NCBI RefSeq assembly: GCF_019753045.1 | Contig: NZ_JAIELN010000012.1 | Location: 217,716 to 281,715 of the forward strand | DNA from: Hyphomicrobium sp. | Lineage (GTDB): Bacteria; Pseudomonadota; Alphaproteobacteria; Rhizobiales; Hyphomicrobiaceae | DNA: 64,000 bases | Reading direction: 5' to 3' | Part shown: positions 1-11,102 of the stretch, in pieces | Layout: each line of letters starts with the position of its first letter | Numbering within the stretch: position 1 is the first letter of the stretch | The notes under the pieces: model-generated | Told to the model about the DNA's origin: nothing | Databases searched by the model: none | What the model saw: the letters and a program-made list of their open reading frames with translations, nothing else | Program-made: the position numbers and the translations under genes

Positions 1-1642
1 GGTTCCACTGGAAGCGGGCCTCGCGTTCGCGACCGACTTTCCAGAAAGCGTCGCCCAAGTGATCGTTCAGCGTCGGGTCTTCGGGCTTGATCTCGACGGC
101 ACGTTCCAGGAAGCGCACCGCCTCCTTGAAGTTACCCTGCTTGTAGTGCGCCCATCCGAGACTATCGACGATGTAGCCGTCATCGGGCTTCAGCTGCACG
201 GCCTTCTCGATCAGGCGCGTTCCTTCCTTGAGGTTCTTGCCCTGATCGACCCAGGAGTAGCCGAGATAATTCAAAACCAGCGGCTGATCGGGAGCGAGCG
301 CAAGTGCGCGCTTCAGGTCCGCTTCGGCTGCGGGCCAGTTCTTCAGCCGCTCATAAGAGGTGCCGCGCGCATAGTAGTAACCCCAATTGCGCGGGTCGTT
401 TTTATTCAGAACAGCAAGGGCCTTCGTGAAGTACGTGACGGCGCCTGCGTAATCCTTGCGGGCTCTCATAATGTTGCCGAGCGCCTCGAGCGGGCGGACA
501 TCCTTCGGGTCCGCTTCGATAAGCTTGGTCAGGATCGCTTTCGCTTCGTCGGGCTTATCGAGAGAATTGAGGTCGAAGGCCTTGCGAATGTCGATCGCGC
601 TTTGCAGAGGCGTCCCCTGCGGGATCTTGTCGTACGTCGCGATGGCGTCGTCGTAGCGCTTCACGGCTTCAAGAGCGTTGGCAAGCGCTGCAAGCGCGAA
701 GGCGTGATCGGGCTTGGCATCGAGAGCGAGCTGCAAATAGATCGTTCCGAGGCTGACGCCACCTTCTCCGGCAAGCGCCTCGCCGAGCCCATAAAATACT
801 TCCGCCAAACCGTCCGTCGGGTTGGAGATCAAGAGCGGCGGCTTCTCTTTGCGATTGATGATGTCGAGCATCTCTTTCGCGAGCGGATGTGCGTCGCCTT
901 GGGTTTTCGCGAGCTGCTCCTTCATCACCTGACGCGCAGTCTTGAAGTCACCGTAGTGGGCCGCAGACTGAGCGTAGGCAAGCGAGGTCCGCAGCGTGCG
1001 GCTGTCCTGCTTGAAGACTTTTTCGTAGGACGCGCGCGCATCTGCCTTGCGGCCAGCGAGATCGGTAATCAGCGCGCGGTGATAGCGCAGGTAGAACTGC
1101 GCCCAGTCAGGCTGCTTCGGAAGATCAAGAGCCTTCACCGCTCCATCGGCGTCTCCCGCTGCAAGGCGCGTCCAGCCGACCGCGATGGCGCTCGTCAGCT
1201 CGCCGATGGGATTTTCGGAGGCGGCGGTGAAATGCTTTTCGGCTTTCGCGTAATCGCCTGCCTTGTACGCGGTCACGCCCAAGAGAAACTGGGACATCCG
1301 ATGCGACTGGCGGGTTGCTGCCAGCTGCTCGGCGAGAGGAATAGCTTTCGGCCAGTTGCCCGACATCGTCTCCATCTGGAAGGCCTGCTCGAGCAGCACT
1401 TCATTCGATGGATCGCGTTCGAGGGCTTTGCCGTAAAAATCGGCGGCTTCTTTCGTGTCCTGTGCGGCCCGGGCAAAGCGCCCCGCCAAATAGTTCCCGA
1501 GTACAGACGTCGATATCTCGTCTTGACCCGGGTCTTGGTCTTGAGAGCGGGCCGGAGCCTCGCTGAAAAACCCGGCGATCGTCATCGCAATCGCACCAAG
1601 GCCTACACTCAGCACACGCCCGAGGGGTCCCCGCATCGACAT
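1..1642 (-). CDS. Tetratricopeptide-repeat protein, secreted/periplasmic (C-terminus beyond left window edge)
   Basis: Minus-strand translation from ATG at 1642: MSMRGPLGRVLSVGLGAIAMTIAGFFSEAPARSQDQ... followed by many TPR-like units (e.g. DPRNWGYYYARGTSYERLKNWPAAEADLKRALALAPDQPLVLNYLGYSWVDQG, PTLNDHLGDAFWKVGREREARFQW). Open to position 1, so absent from the ORF track. Confidence 0.85.
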   Translation of the reverse strand, partial: MSMRGPLGRVLSVGLGAIAMTIAGFFSEAPARSQDQDPGQDEISTSVLGNYLAGRFARAAQDTKEAADFYGKALERDPSNEVLLEQAFQMETMSGNWPKAIPLAEQLAATRQSHRMSQFLLGVTAYKAGDYAKAEKHFTAASENPIGELTSAIAVGWTRLAAGDADGAVKALDLPKQPDWAQFYLRYHRALITDLAGRKADARASYEKVFKQDSRTLRTSLAYAQSAAHYGDFKTARQVMKEQLAKTQGDAHPLAKEMLDIINRKEKPPLLISNPTDGLAEVFYGLGEALAGEGGVSLGTIYLQLALDAKPDHAFALAALANALEAVKRYDDAIATYDKIPQGTPLQSAIDIRKAFDLNSLDKPDEAKAILTKLIEADPKDVRPLEALGNIMRARKDYAGAVTYFTKALAVLNKNDPRNWGYYYARGTSYERLKNWPAAEADLKRALALAPDQPLVLNYLGYSWVDQGKNLKEGTRLIEKAVQLKPDDGYIVDSLGWAHYKQGNFKEAVRFLERAVEIKPEDPTLNDHLGDAFWKVGREREARFQWN

Positions 1643-1829
1643 TTTTCCTTTGCTGCCGGAAGCCAATTCGATTCCTGCGGATCCGAACCTAGCAAAGTTA
1701 TCGCGCGGTTGGCGACACGCTTCGCGTGAAAAATGGGAAAGGATCCGAAATTGCTAACTGTTATGGACATTGCAAACGCGCAACAAAGAAAATTGGCAAC
1801 CTGCCGCACCCGTTATGTTGCTGAAAGCA

Positions 1830-1852
1830 CTGGGGGGACAACGTCCCCCCAG
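1830..1852 (-). terminator. Hairpin downstream of etf-QO
   Basis: Inverted repeat CTGGGGGGAC-aac-GTCCCCCCAG just 3' of the minus-strand ETF-QO stop; no strong U-tract. Confidence 0.4.
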
Positions 1853-1863
1853 GTGTTTGATCG

Positions 1864-3552
1864 TCACATTCCGGCGTAATTGGGCCCGCCGCCGCCTTCC
1901 GGGCAGGTCCAATTAATATTTTGGCTCGGATCTTTGATATCGCAGGTTTTGCAGTGTACGCAGTTTTGGGCGTTGATCTGAAATTTCGGCTGGCCCAACT
2001 CATCGTTTACGATTTCGTATACGCTCGCTGGGCAGTAACGCTGCGCCGGCTCGGCGTACTCGGGCAAATTGATCGCAATCGGGACAGACGGATCAAGCAA
2101 CTTCAAATGTACCGGCTGATCCTCCTCGTGATTGGTTGCCGAGAAGGATACGTTCGTCAGACGGTCGAACGTCAGCTTTCCGTCGGGCTTCGGGTACGCG
2201 ATCGGCTTGTAATCCGCCGCTAGCCCGGTCGCTGCGGCATCCGTCTTGCCGTGCTTCAGGGTGAAGCCGAGGCCGACACCGGAAATGATGGTGTTGAGCC
2301 AAAGATCGGCGCCGCCGAGCGGGACGCCGATGTACGTGCCGAAACGCGACCAGAGCGGCTTCATATTCCGCACTTTCTTCAGGTCACGTGCGATGTCACC
2401 TGTGCGTACCGCTTTTTCGTAGTCGTCGAGCTTGTCGTGCGAGCGCCCTGCGGCGAGGGCATTCAGGACCGAGTCCGCGGCCGCGATGCCGGACAGCATG
2501 GCGTTATGGCTGCCCTTGATGCGCGGCAAATTCACCATGCCTGCTGCACACCCGAGCAGTGCTCCGCCGGGGAACACGAGATCCGGCATCGACTGCCAGC
2601 CGCCTTCGGTGATGGCGCGTGCGCCGTAGCCGATGCGCTTGCCACCTTCGAAAACATCACGGATGGCTGGATGAGTTTTGAAGCGCTGGAATTCCTCGTA
2701 CGGAGAGAGATAGGGGTTGGCGTAATTCAGGTGCACGACGAAGCCGACGGAAACGAGATTGTCTCCGTAGTGATAGAGGAATGAGCCGCCGCCGGTCCGA
2801 CTGTCGAGCGGCCAGCCGAACGTGTGCTGCACATATCCGGGGCGATGCTTCTCGGGCGCGATCTGCCAAAGCTCTTTAAGACCGATGCCGTACTTCTGCG
2901 GCTCGTGGCCCTTCGCCAGTTCGAAACGGCTTATCAAACCCTTCGAGAGCGAACCGCGGGCGCCTTCTGCGACCAAAGTGTACTTGGCGCGCAGTTCCAT
3001 GCCGCGAACGAAATTATCCGTCGGCTTGCCGTCGCGGCCAACACCCATGTCGCCCGTCGCGATGCCCACGACAGCGCCCTTCTCGTCGTACAGAACTTCG
3101 CTCGCGGCGAAGCCCGGATAGATTTCGACACCGAGTTCGGCTGCCTGCTCGCCGAGCCATTTGCAGACCGCGCCGAGGCTGACGATGTAGTTGCCGTGGT
3201 TCTTGATCATGGGCGGCATCGGCCAACTCGGCAGGCGAAGGTCGCCTTCCGGCCCGAGCACAAGAAACACGTCCTCGGTCACGGGCGTCTCGATCGGAGC
3301 GCCGCGTTCCTTCCAATCCGGGAAGAGGCGGTTGATGCCGATGGGATCGATGACGGCGCCCGAAAGGATGTGCGCGCCGACTTCGGAGCCCTTTTCGACG
3401 ACGACGACAGAGATATCGGTGCCGGTCTCTGCGGCCTTCTGCTTCAAACGTATGGCTGCCGACAGACCCGCGGGCCCAGCGCCGACGATCAAAACATCGA
3501 AGTCCATTGCCTCACGCGGCGGCAGATCGGCCTCGTCAGCGGACATAGTCAC
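1864..3552 (-). CDS. Electron transfer flavoprotein-ubiquinone oxidoreductase
   Basis: 562 aa; FAD motif DVLIVGAGPAGLSAAIRL; C-terminal ferredoxin cysteines NAQNCVHCKTCDIKDPSQNINWTCPEGGGGPNY. Confidence 0.95.
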   Translation of the reverse strand: MTMSADEADLPPREAMDFDVLIVGAGPAGLSAAIRLKQKAAETGTDISVVVVEKGSEVGAHILSGAVIDPIGINRLFPDWKERGAPIETPVTEDVFLVLGPEGDLRLPSWPMPPMIKNHGNYIVSLGAVCKWLGEQAAELGVEIYPGFAASEVLYDEKGAVVGIATGDMGVGRDGKPTDNFVRGMELRAKYTLVAEGARGSLSKGLISRFELAKGHEPQKYGIGLKELWQIAPEKHRPGYVQHTFGWPLDSRTGGGSFLYHYGDNLVSVGFVVHLNYANPYLSPYEEFQRFKTHPAIRDVFEGGKRIGYGARAITEGGWQSMPDLVFPGGALLGCAAGMVNLPRIKGSHNAMLSGIAAADSVLNALAAGRSHDKLDDYEKAVRTGDIARDLKKVRNMKPLWSRFGTYIGVPLGGADLWLNTIISGVGLGFTLKHGKTDAAATGLAADYKPIAYPKPDGKLTFDRLTNVSFSATNHEEDQPVHLKLLDPSVPIAINLPEYAEPAQRYCPASVYEIVNDELGQPKFQINAQNCVHCKTCDIKDPSQNINWTCPEGGGGPNYAGM

Positions 3553-3635
3553 CTCGATTTGCTTGCTGAAAAACCATTAACCCTCGATTAGGTCCCGACA
3601 CAGAAGGCGTCAAGCCAACCGGTACCGGCTGCCCG

Positions 3636-3697
3636 ACATGGCAGCTGCGCGGCTCAACATGCCAGCGGCGCGCCACTCCACATGCCAGCGGCGCGCC
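3636..3697. repeat. Three adjacent ~18-bp direct repeats (acatgccagcggcgcgcc)
   Basis: Perfect copies at 3657-3674 and 3680-3697, degenerate copy (15/18) at 3636-3653. Confidence 0.85.
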
Positions 3698-3739
3698 GCC
3701 GCGTGCAATTGTCTTGCCGCACCTCTATTCTCGGCAGCG

Positions 3740-4639
3740 ATGGTGAGATCGAACGGTCAAGACGAAATGCTTTCGCTGCTCAGTTGGTTGCAGGCCATGG
3801 GGGCCGATGCCGCTGTGGGCGATACAGCGCAGGACTGGCTTCAGCGCGGAAACGACGCGCCAGGGGCGGCATTCGCTTGGCCCGACCGGGATGAGGCAGC
3901 GTCAGCTACCCGGCCAGCGCCGCATGCCGCACGGGGGGCGGATGAAGGTCAATCGCCGGTTCGCGCCAGAGCAGTCCTTGGGGCCCCGGGGGCTTCAGGG
4001 TCGCCCCAGGCCGCCCGGCCCCGTGCCGTCACGCCCCTCGGAGCGAGCGAAGCCGAGACCGGCGCGCGGCGCATCGCACGAGCGGCCAACTCGCTTCAGG
4101 AACTCGAAGCGGCACTGCAGAATTTCGACGGCTGCGGCCTGAAAGCGACCGCGACCAAACTTTGCTTTTACCGGGGCGCACCGAGCAGCGACCTGATGAT
4201 CATTGGCGAAGCTCCGGGCCGCGATGAGGATCTCGCCGGAAAACCGTTCGTCGGACGCGCCGGGCAGCTGCTCGACAAGATGCTCAGTGCCATCGGGCGA
4301 ACGGAAGCCGACGTTCACATCACCAACGTCGTCTATTGGCGGCCGCCCGGCAATCGCACGCCGACACCGCAGGAGGCGCTCGCGTGCCGCCCCTTCCTTG
4401 AACGGCAGATCGAGCTCGTTGCTCCGAAGATCCTCGTTGCGGTTGGCGGCTCGGCGGCCAAGGAGATGCTTGGCGCCAGCGAAGGCATCATGCGGCTCAG
4501 GGGCAAATGGCGGGAAATCGAGATCGGCGACCGGAAAATTCCGGCGATCGCGACGCTGCATCCGGCTTATCTGCTCAGGACGCCGGCGGCGAAGCAGCTC
4601 GCGTGGATGGATTTGTTGCAGATACGTTCAAAGCTCTGA
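3740..4639 (+). CDS. Type-4/5-like uracil-DNA glycosylase (family 4 UDG)
   Basis: Motifs LMIIGEAPGRDEDLAGKPFVGRAGQLLDKML, TNVVYWRPPGNRTP, TLHPAYLLRTPAAKQLAW; start placed at MVRSNGQDEM inside ORF 3638..4639. Confidence 0.9.
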   Translation: MVRSNGQDEMLSLLSWLQAMGADAAVGDTAQDWLQRGNDAPGAAFAWPDRDEAASATRPAPHAARGADEGQSPVRARAVLGAPGASGSPQAARPRAVTPLGASEAETGARRIARAANSLQELEAALQNFDGCGLKATATKLCFYRGAPSSDLMIIGEAPGRDEDLAGKPFVGRAGQLLDKMLSAIGRTEADVHITNVVYWRPPGNRTPTPQEALACRPFLERQIELVAPKILVAVGGSAAKEMLGASEGIMRLRGKWREIEIGDRKIPAIATLHPAYLLRTPAAKQLAWMDLLQIRSKL

Positions 4640-4648
4640 GGAACCGTC

Positions 4649-5191
4649 ATGGCCGGCATCGATGCCGAACGCACGTTCGTCCCTGTCAGGATTGCCATCC
4701 TGACCATGTCCGATTCACGGACGCTTGCCGAAGACACCTCGGGCGATTTCCTGGAGAAGTCGATCGGCGAAGCGGGGCATGTTCTTGCCGACCGGAGGCT
4801 CGTGAAAGACGACACGGGCCTTATCAGAAGCATCGTCGAAGGCTGGATCAACGATCCATCCGTCGATTGCGTGATCACCACCGGCGGCACCGGCTTTACC
4901 GGCCGCGACGTCACCCCGGAAGCGATCAAGCCGCTCTTCGAAAAGGAGATCGAAGGCTTCGCGATCCTTTTTCACATGCTGTCGTTCCAGAAGGTCGGCA
5001 CTTCGACGATCCAGTCGCGGGCGTGCGGGGGCGTATCGCACGGGACGTTTATTTTCTGCTTGCCGGGATCGACGGGAGCGTGCCGCGACGCGTGGGATGG
5101 AATTCTGAAATTGCAGCTCGATGCCCGCCATCGTCCGTGCAATTTCGTCGAGATCATGCCCCGGCTCGAGGAGCACCGCAAATCCGGTTGA
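4649..5191 (+). CDS. moaB: Molybdenum cofactor biosynthesis protein MoaB
   Basis: 180 aa; VRIAILTMSDSRTLAEDTSGDFL, CVITTGGTGFTGRDVTPEAIKPLFEKEIEGF, LPGSTGACRDAWDGIL. Confidence 0.9.
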   Translation: MAGIDAERTFVPVRIAILTMSDSRTLAEDTSGDFLEKSIGEAGHVLADRRLVKDDTGLIRSIVEGWINDPSVDCVITTGGTGFTGRDVTPEAIKPLFEKEIEGFAILFHMLSFQKVGTSTIQSRACGGVSHGTFIFCLPGSTGACRDAWDGILKLQLDARHRPCNFVEIMPRLEEHRKSG

Positions 5192-5211
5192 GCGAGAGTT
5201 CGCGTGAGGCT

Positions 5212-5982
5212 TTACGGAGCGGTTTCGACCGATCCGTGCAGGCGCGCGACAACGCTCAGCGGCAAACCAGCACCATAGAGCACTTGGCAGATCTGGTTGC
5301 GCAAGGAACGCGACAGGTATCCGTCACGCTTGTATCGCTCCGCTGATGTTATGGCGTGCGCGTCGAGCATCGCGAGACGTCTGCGGCCCAGACGGCGTGC
5401 CAGATCGATGTCTTCCATGATCGGCAGATTTTTGTAGCCGCCGACGGCATCGAAGAGTTGGCGCGGGATCAGCAGGCCCTGATCTCCATAAGGCACGCGC
5501 AAGATCTTGCAGCGCAGATGAACGAGACGCTCGAGCAGGCGCGGAGCAATGCCTTTGTCGTCGAGGCGGAAGGTGAAGGCGCCTGCAGCCATCGAACGCT
5601 CACCGCAATCGACCCGGCGCATGAAGGCCGTTGCGCTGCGTTCCCAGCCATCTTCGAGGACAGTATCTGCGTTGAGAAAGAGGAGCCATGGAAAGCGGGC
5701 GAGAGCTGCGCCCTGAGCCAACTGCCCGCCGCGCCCAGGAGCGCTTTCGACCACGTCGGCTCCGGCTTGATCTGCGACCTCGGCCGTACTGTCGGTCGAT
5801 CCGGCGTCGACGACGATGACCTGCTTGACGATACCGTCAATCGCCGACGGAACCAGCGCGGCTAGCGTGGCGGCCAGCCTGTGCTCAGCGTTACGCGCGG
5901 GAATGATTACCGAGATCATATCCATTTCCTGGCACGCCGGAGACCCTGCGGCAAGGCGCGCCACGTCGCGGGTCTTAACCAT
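5212..5982 (-). CDS. Family 2 glycosyltransferase (TIGR04283-like)
   Basis: ISVIIPARNAEHRLAATLAALVPSAIDGIVKQVIVVDAGSTDSTAEVADQAGADVV...LLFLNADTVLEDGW; likely start at MDMISVIIPARN (~5925). Confidence 0.8.
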   Translation of the reverse strand: MVKTRDVARLAAGSPACQEMDMISVIIPARNAEHRLAATLAALVPSAIDGIVKQVIVVDAGSTDSTAEVADQAGADVVESAPGRGGQLAQGAALARFPWLLFLNADTVLEDGWERSATAFMRRVDCGERSMAAGAFTFRLDDKGIAPRLLERLVHLRCKILRVPYGDQGLLIPRQLFDAVGGYKNLPIMEDIDLARRLGRRRLAMLDAHAITSAERYKRDGYLSRSLRNQICQVLYGAGLPLSVVARLHGSVETAP

Positions 5983-6068
5983 GGCGACGGCCGGGGTCGG
6001 CTCTTTGTTCTTTGTTTGTTCTTCGAAAGCTGCTAATGAACTCCGCGGTTTGAGAGTTCGGTCGGGAA

Positions 6069-7196
6069 ATGGCTTCGAACAGAGACTTTTCAGATTATCC
6101 GGCGATGCCAGACTGTGCCGATTCTGGCGTGGTGGATTCAGAACGCCGCCGCGGCCGGGGCGCGCGCTCCAACAGGACGGGGCGCTTCGAGGCTCAGGAG
6201 CATGAGGAATTCGACGACGGATGGGAGACGCTCGGCGAACTCGAGGCCTTCAAGACGGAAGTTTTCGAGGACACGAGCAAGTCGATCATCTCGCATAACG
6301 ACAGCCCCGACGTTTCTTTCGACAGCTCGATAAATCCGTACAGGGGTTGCGAGCACGGCTGCATCTATTGCTACGCACGGCCGAGCCATTGCTATCTCGG
6401 ACATTCGGCGGGCCTCGATTTCGAGACGAAGCTCTACGCGAAACCCAACGCCGCCGTTCTTTTGGAGCGCGAACTCAAGCGGCCCGGCTACAAACCGGAG
6501 ACGATCGCGATCGGCGGCAATACAGATCCCTATCAGCCGATCGAGCGTGAACGCCGGATTACGCGGGCGATCCTCGAAGTCATGGCGACGGCCAATCATC
6601 CAGTCGGCATCATCACGAAATCGGCGCTCGTCGCGCGTGATATCGACATCCTGGCTCCGATGGCTGCCAAGAATTTGGCGAGAGTCGCGGTCTCGATAAC
6701 GGCACTCGATCGTCATGTTGCCCGCGCGATGGAGCCTCGCGCTGCGACGCCTTCCAGGCGCCTCGATACGGTCAAGCGGCTCGCGGATGCCGGAATTCCC
6801 GTGACTGTCATGGTGGCGCCAATCATTCCGGGCCTGACGGATCATGAAATCGAGCCGATACTCGAGGCGGCGCGGGAAGCCGGCGCGCGCGATGCGGGTT
6901 ACGTGCTGCTCCGGCTGCCGCTCGAGATCAAAGATCTCTTTCGCGAATGGCTGCGAGAGGAATTTCCGGACCGCGCCGACAAGGTCATATCGCTGCTTCG
7001 TTCGATGCACGGCGGACGTGACTACACGGCCGATTTCGGCGTCCGCCAACGCGGGCGAGGTCCTTATGCTTCGCAGATCGCACTCCGATTCAGGCTTACG
7101 AAGAAGCGTCTGGGCCTCGGCGATGAGCGCGTTCCACTTCGGACCGATCTTTTCATCAGGCCTGGAAACGGGGGACAACAGCTCTCACTGCTTTGA
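6069..7196 (+). CDS. PA0069-family radical SAM protein
   Basis: NPYRGCEHGCIYCYARPSHCYLG (CxxxCxxC), TKLYAKPNAAVLLERELKRPGY, GGNTDPYQPIER. Confidence 0.9.
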   Translation: MASNRDFSDYPAMPDCADSGVVDSERRRGRGARSNRTGRFEAQEHEEFDDGWETLGELEAFKTEVFEDTSKSIISHNDSPDVSFDSSINPYRGCEHGCIYCYARPSHCYLGHSAGLDFETKLYAKPNAAVLLERELKRPGYKPETIAIGGNTDPYQPIERERRITRAILEVMATANHPVGIITKSALVARDIDILAPMAAKNLARVAVSITALDRHVARAMEPRAATPSRRLDTVKRLADAGIPVTVMVAPIIPGLTDHEIEPILEAAREAGARDAGYVLLRLPLEIKDLFREWLREEFPDRADKVISLLRSMHGGRDYTADFGVRQRGRGPYASQIALRFRLTKKRLGLGDERVPLRTDLFIRPGNGGQQLSLL

Positions 7197-7228
7197 CATC
7201 GTGGTAAACGCGATGATCAAAGTTGTGA

Positions 7229-7903
7229 ATGAAGATTGCCGATTCGCGCATCAAGCCGACGTTCGAACTCGAAGCCGCGGAGCATCTTCTGGGCTCGCGG
7301 CCGATTGCAGGCGTGGACGAAGCGGGCCGAGGGCCGTGGGCGGGACCGGTTGTTGCGGCCGCCGTCATCCTCGATCCCGATAAGATCCCGGCGAATATCG
7401 ACGACAGCAAAATTCTCGACGAAGATTCTCGCGCCTCTCTCTACAGACGCATCATGAAGGTCGCGATTGTCGGCGTGGGCGTCGCCGATGTCGAACGGAT
7501 CGATCGCGAGAATATCCTCGGCGCCACTCTATGGGCGATGGCGCAGGCCATCAGCGAGCTTGCCGAGAAACCGAAGCTGGTGCTCGTCGACGGCAATAAG
7601 GCGCCGAGAGTTGCGATGGTGACGCGAACGATCGTCAAAGGCGATTCCAAATGCCTTTCGATTGCGGCGGCATCGATCATTGCGAAGGTTACGCGCGACC
7701 GGATGATGATGGAGATGGCGCGCGATTATCCGGGCTATGGCTTTGAACGTCACAAGGGCTACGGCACGCCGGAACATCAGGCGGCGATCGACAAGCTCGG
7801 CGTCTCGGCTGTGCACCGGCGATCGTTCAAACCCGTGCAGCTTGCACTTGGCCTCGGGCCTGGCTTGAAACCGGCGCTCGGACTCGGGCTCGCCGACGCT
7901 TAG
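7229..7903 (+). CDS. rnhB: Ribonuclease HII
   Basis: IAGVDEAGRGPWAGPVVAAAVIL, SIAAASIIAKVTRDRMM, GYGFERHKGYGTPEHQAAIDKLGVSAVHRRSF. Confidence 0.95.
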   Translation: MKIADSRIKPTFELEAAEHLLGSRPIAGVDEAGRGPWAGPVVAAAVILDPDKIPANIDDSKILDEDSRASLYRRIMKVAIVGVGVADVERIDRENILGATLWAMAQAISELAEKPKLVLVDGNKAPRVAMVTRTIVKGDSKCLSIAAASIIAKVTRDRMMMEMARDYPGYGFERHKGYGTPEHQAAIDKLGVSAVHRRSFKPVQLALGLGPGLKPALGLGLADA

Positions 7904-8053
7904 TCCGCAAGCGTTTCAAGTTGCACATCGAATCAAAAAATATAAATCGCTTGCGTGTGTCGAACGTGTATTCACGCGCGCTTCCGATCATGTACAAAGC
8001 GTACAGGCTCGCTTCATGAGTTCGAGGCAAGCGGTTTGTAATTCGTAGCGTAG

Positions 8054-9181
<1,128 letters not shown>

Positions 9182-9199
9182 GTCCGGGTGACCGGGAGC

Positions 9200-10390
9200 T
9201 CAGTTGTCTGCAAGGCCGTGCGCGATGACCTTCTTCATCACGCTCGGCAAGGCTTGAGCGTGGAGGTCGCGGCGATGGACCCATCGACAGCGCTCCTGTT
9301 CGGCCCATAGCGTGAAGCTCGCATCGATTGGAACGAGCGCGCGATAGACGATCAGCTCGAGCCGGAAGTGCGTGAAAACGTGAACGACTGCGCCCGGCAC
9401 GGGTAGCCACGACGTCGTAACGGGTGCGGCGCGCATCGCTTCTTTTTTCGACGGTAAGGCGTCGCCCCATGGCGTCGACGGCACCTCGAGCATGCCGCCG
9501 AGAAGGCCTGCCTCGGGACGCTGGCGCAAAAGCACTGCGCCGTCTTCCCGTTGCACGAGGAAAGCAATTCCGTATCGCGAGGGGCGTTCCGCCTTGGCTC
9601 CGCGCATAGGCAAAAGCTCGGCGAGATTTTGCGCGCTTGCCGAACAGTCTTGCTGAAGCGGGCAGACAAGACATGACGGCTTTCGCGGCGTGCAGATTTC
9701 GGCGCCGAGATCCATCATGGCCTGCGCGAAATCTCCGGCCCGCCGTTGTGGCGTGAGAGTCGCGGCCAGCCGGCGGATTTCCGGTTTGGCGGCGGGAAGC
9801 GGCTGGCGGACAGCGAACAGCCTCGACACGACGCGCTCGACGTTGCCATCGACCGGCGTCGCCTTTTCACCGAACGCGATGGCCGAGATGGCCGCTGCCG
9901 TGTACGGGCCGATGCCCGGCAGCTTCAGAAGCTCGGCTTCGTTCTTCGGGAATTCGCCGCCGTAGTCGCGCGCGACGACGTCAGCGCAGGCCTTGAGATT
10001 GCGAGCGCGCGAATAATAGCCGAGGCCCGCCCACTGCTGCAGCACTTCCTCCAACTCGGCCCCGGCTAGCGCGGTCACCGTCGGCCAGCGGGCGACGAAT
10101 TTCTGGAAATACGGAACGACGGCCTTCACCGTCGTCTGCTGGAGCATGATCTCGGACAGCCAGACGCGGTAGGGATCGGCTTTCTTGCGGGGACCATAAC
10201 GCCAGGGCAGATCGCGGCGCTCGGCTTCATACCAGGCGAGCAGCGCCTTGACGGTCAACGGCCCGGCCGGCCGCAACGGAAGCTGCTGCTGCCGCCGGCG
10301 GAGAGCTGCATTTTCCTGGACCGCGCCCATGCGCTCTTCATCTCCGGTTGCGCGGGACCCTCGAATCGCATCGACAATGGTAGACTTCAT
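9200..10390 (-). CDS. mutY: A/G-specific adenine glycosylase
   Basis: WYEAERRDLPWRYGPRKKADPYRVWLSEIMLQQTTVKAVVPYF, LPGIGPYTAAAISAIAFGEKATPVDGNVERV, 4Fe-4S cysteines CTPRKPSCLVCPLQQDC. Confidence 0.93.
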   Translation of the reverse strand: MKSTIVDAIRGSRATGDEERMGAVQENAALRRRQQQLPLRPAGPLTVKALLAWYEAERRDLPWRYGPRKKADPYRVWLSEIMLQQTTVKAVVPYFQKFVARWPTVTALAGAELEEVLQQWAGLGYYSRARNLKACADVVARDYGGEFPKNEAELLKLPGIGPYTAAAISAIAFGEKATPVDGNVERVVSRLFAVRQPLPAAKPEIRRLAATLTPQRRAGDFAQAMMDLGAEICTPRKPSCLVCPLQQDCSASAQNLAELLPMRGAKAERPSRYGIAFLVQREDGAVLLRQRPEAGLLGGMLEVPSTPWGDALPSKKEAMRAAPVTTSWLPVPGAVVHVFTHFRLELIVYRALVPIDASFTLWAEQERCRWVHRRDLHAQALPSVMKKVIAHGLADN

Positions 10391-10970
10391 TCACGTCACC
10401 ACAAGCCTGCCGGGACGAGCGACGCCATTGAGCACGAAACAACCCACAGCTCAGATGCGGCCATTACCTCCGGACGTCCGGAGCGTAAAAGGCCAGTTTG
10501 CGCGGGCTGTCGGCTCGTTCGTGCCGAAAGTGACGTCCGCGGCGTTCGAGAAATATGGCTTTCACAGCGCCGAGATCTTGTCGTCGTGGGAAACCATCGT
10601 CGGCGCCGACGTCGCAAGGCTTACGCGTCCGGAAACGATCAAGTGGCCGCGTGGCGCCAGGGCGCCGGTCGATGCCGATGACGCCGGGCAAAGCGCGGGC
10701 GCGACACTGATCGTTGCCTGCGACCCGGCATTCGCGCTTGAGGTCTCTTACCGCCACAAGGAAATCATCGACCGGATCAACCGGTATTTCGGATACCGCG
10801 CGATCGGCCAGCTCAAGGTTCATCAGGTTCCTCGTGTCGAAAGCGCGGCTTCGCCACAGAAGCCAGTTCAGCCCAAACTTCCGGCCGACAGCACCGCCGC
10901 TGCTCCGGGGGACATTGCCGCGGCCCTGGAAGCCCTCGGCAGAAGCGTAGCGGCCGCGTCGACGCGCTGA
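10377..10970 (+). CDS. DUF721 / DciA-like protein
   Basis: AFEKYGFHSAEILSSWETIVGADVARLTRPETIKWP...LIVACDPAFALEVSYRHKEIIDRINRYFGYRAIGQLKVHQ; start at 10377 or 10455. Confidence 0.75.
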   Translation: MVDFIHVTTSLPGRATPLSTKQPTAQMRPLPPDVRSVKGQFARAVGSFVPKVTSAAFEKYGFHSAEILSSWETIVGADVARLTRPETIKWPRGARAPVDADDAGQSAGATLIVACDPAFALEVSYRHKEIIDRINRYFGYRAIGQLKVHQVPRVESAASPQKPVQPKLPADSTAAAPGDIAAALEALGRSVAAASTR

Positions 10971-11102
10971 CAGCATTCCGGGATATAACTCGGATATTAC
11001 CGGCCCTTTAGTTGCCATCTCCAGCGGTTTCGGCTTATTCCGGCGGCAGATCCGTGCTAGGCGGCATTCATTGGCCGCCGTTACCCCACGGTTTGCATCG
11101 CG

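Noticed and set aside
59-1729. 556-aa + strand ORF
   Set aside because: Antisense to a clearly coding minus-strand TPR protein; Arg/Leu/Val-rich composition typical of high-GC antisense frames.
3578-3593. CtrA-like TTAA-N7-TTAG site upstream of ETF-QO
   Set aside because: One mismatch to TTAA-N7-TTAA and a single occurrence; not enough support.
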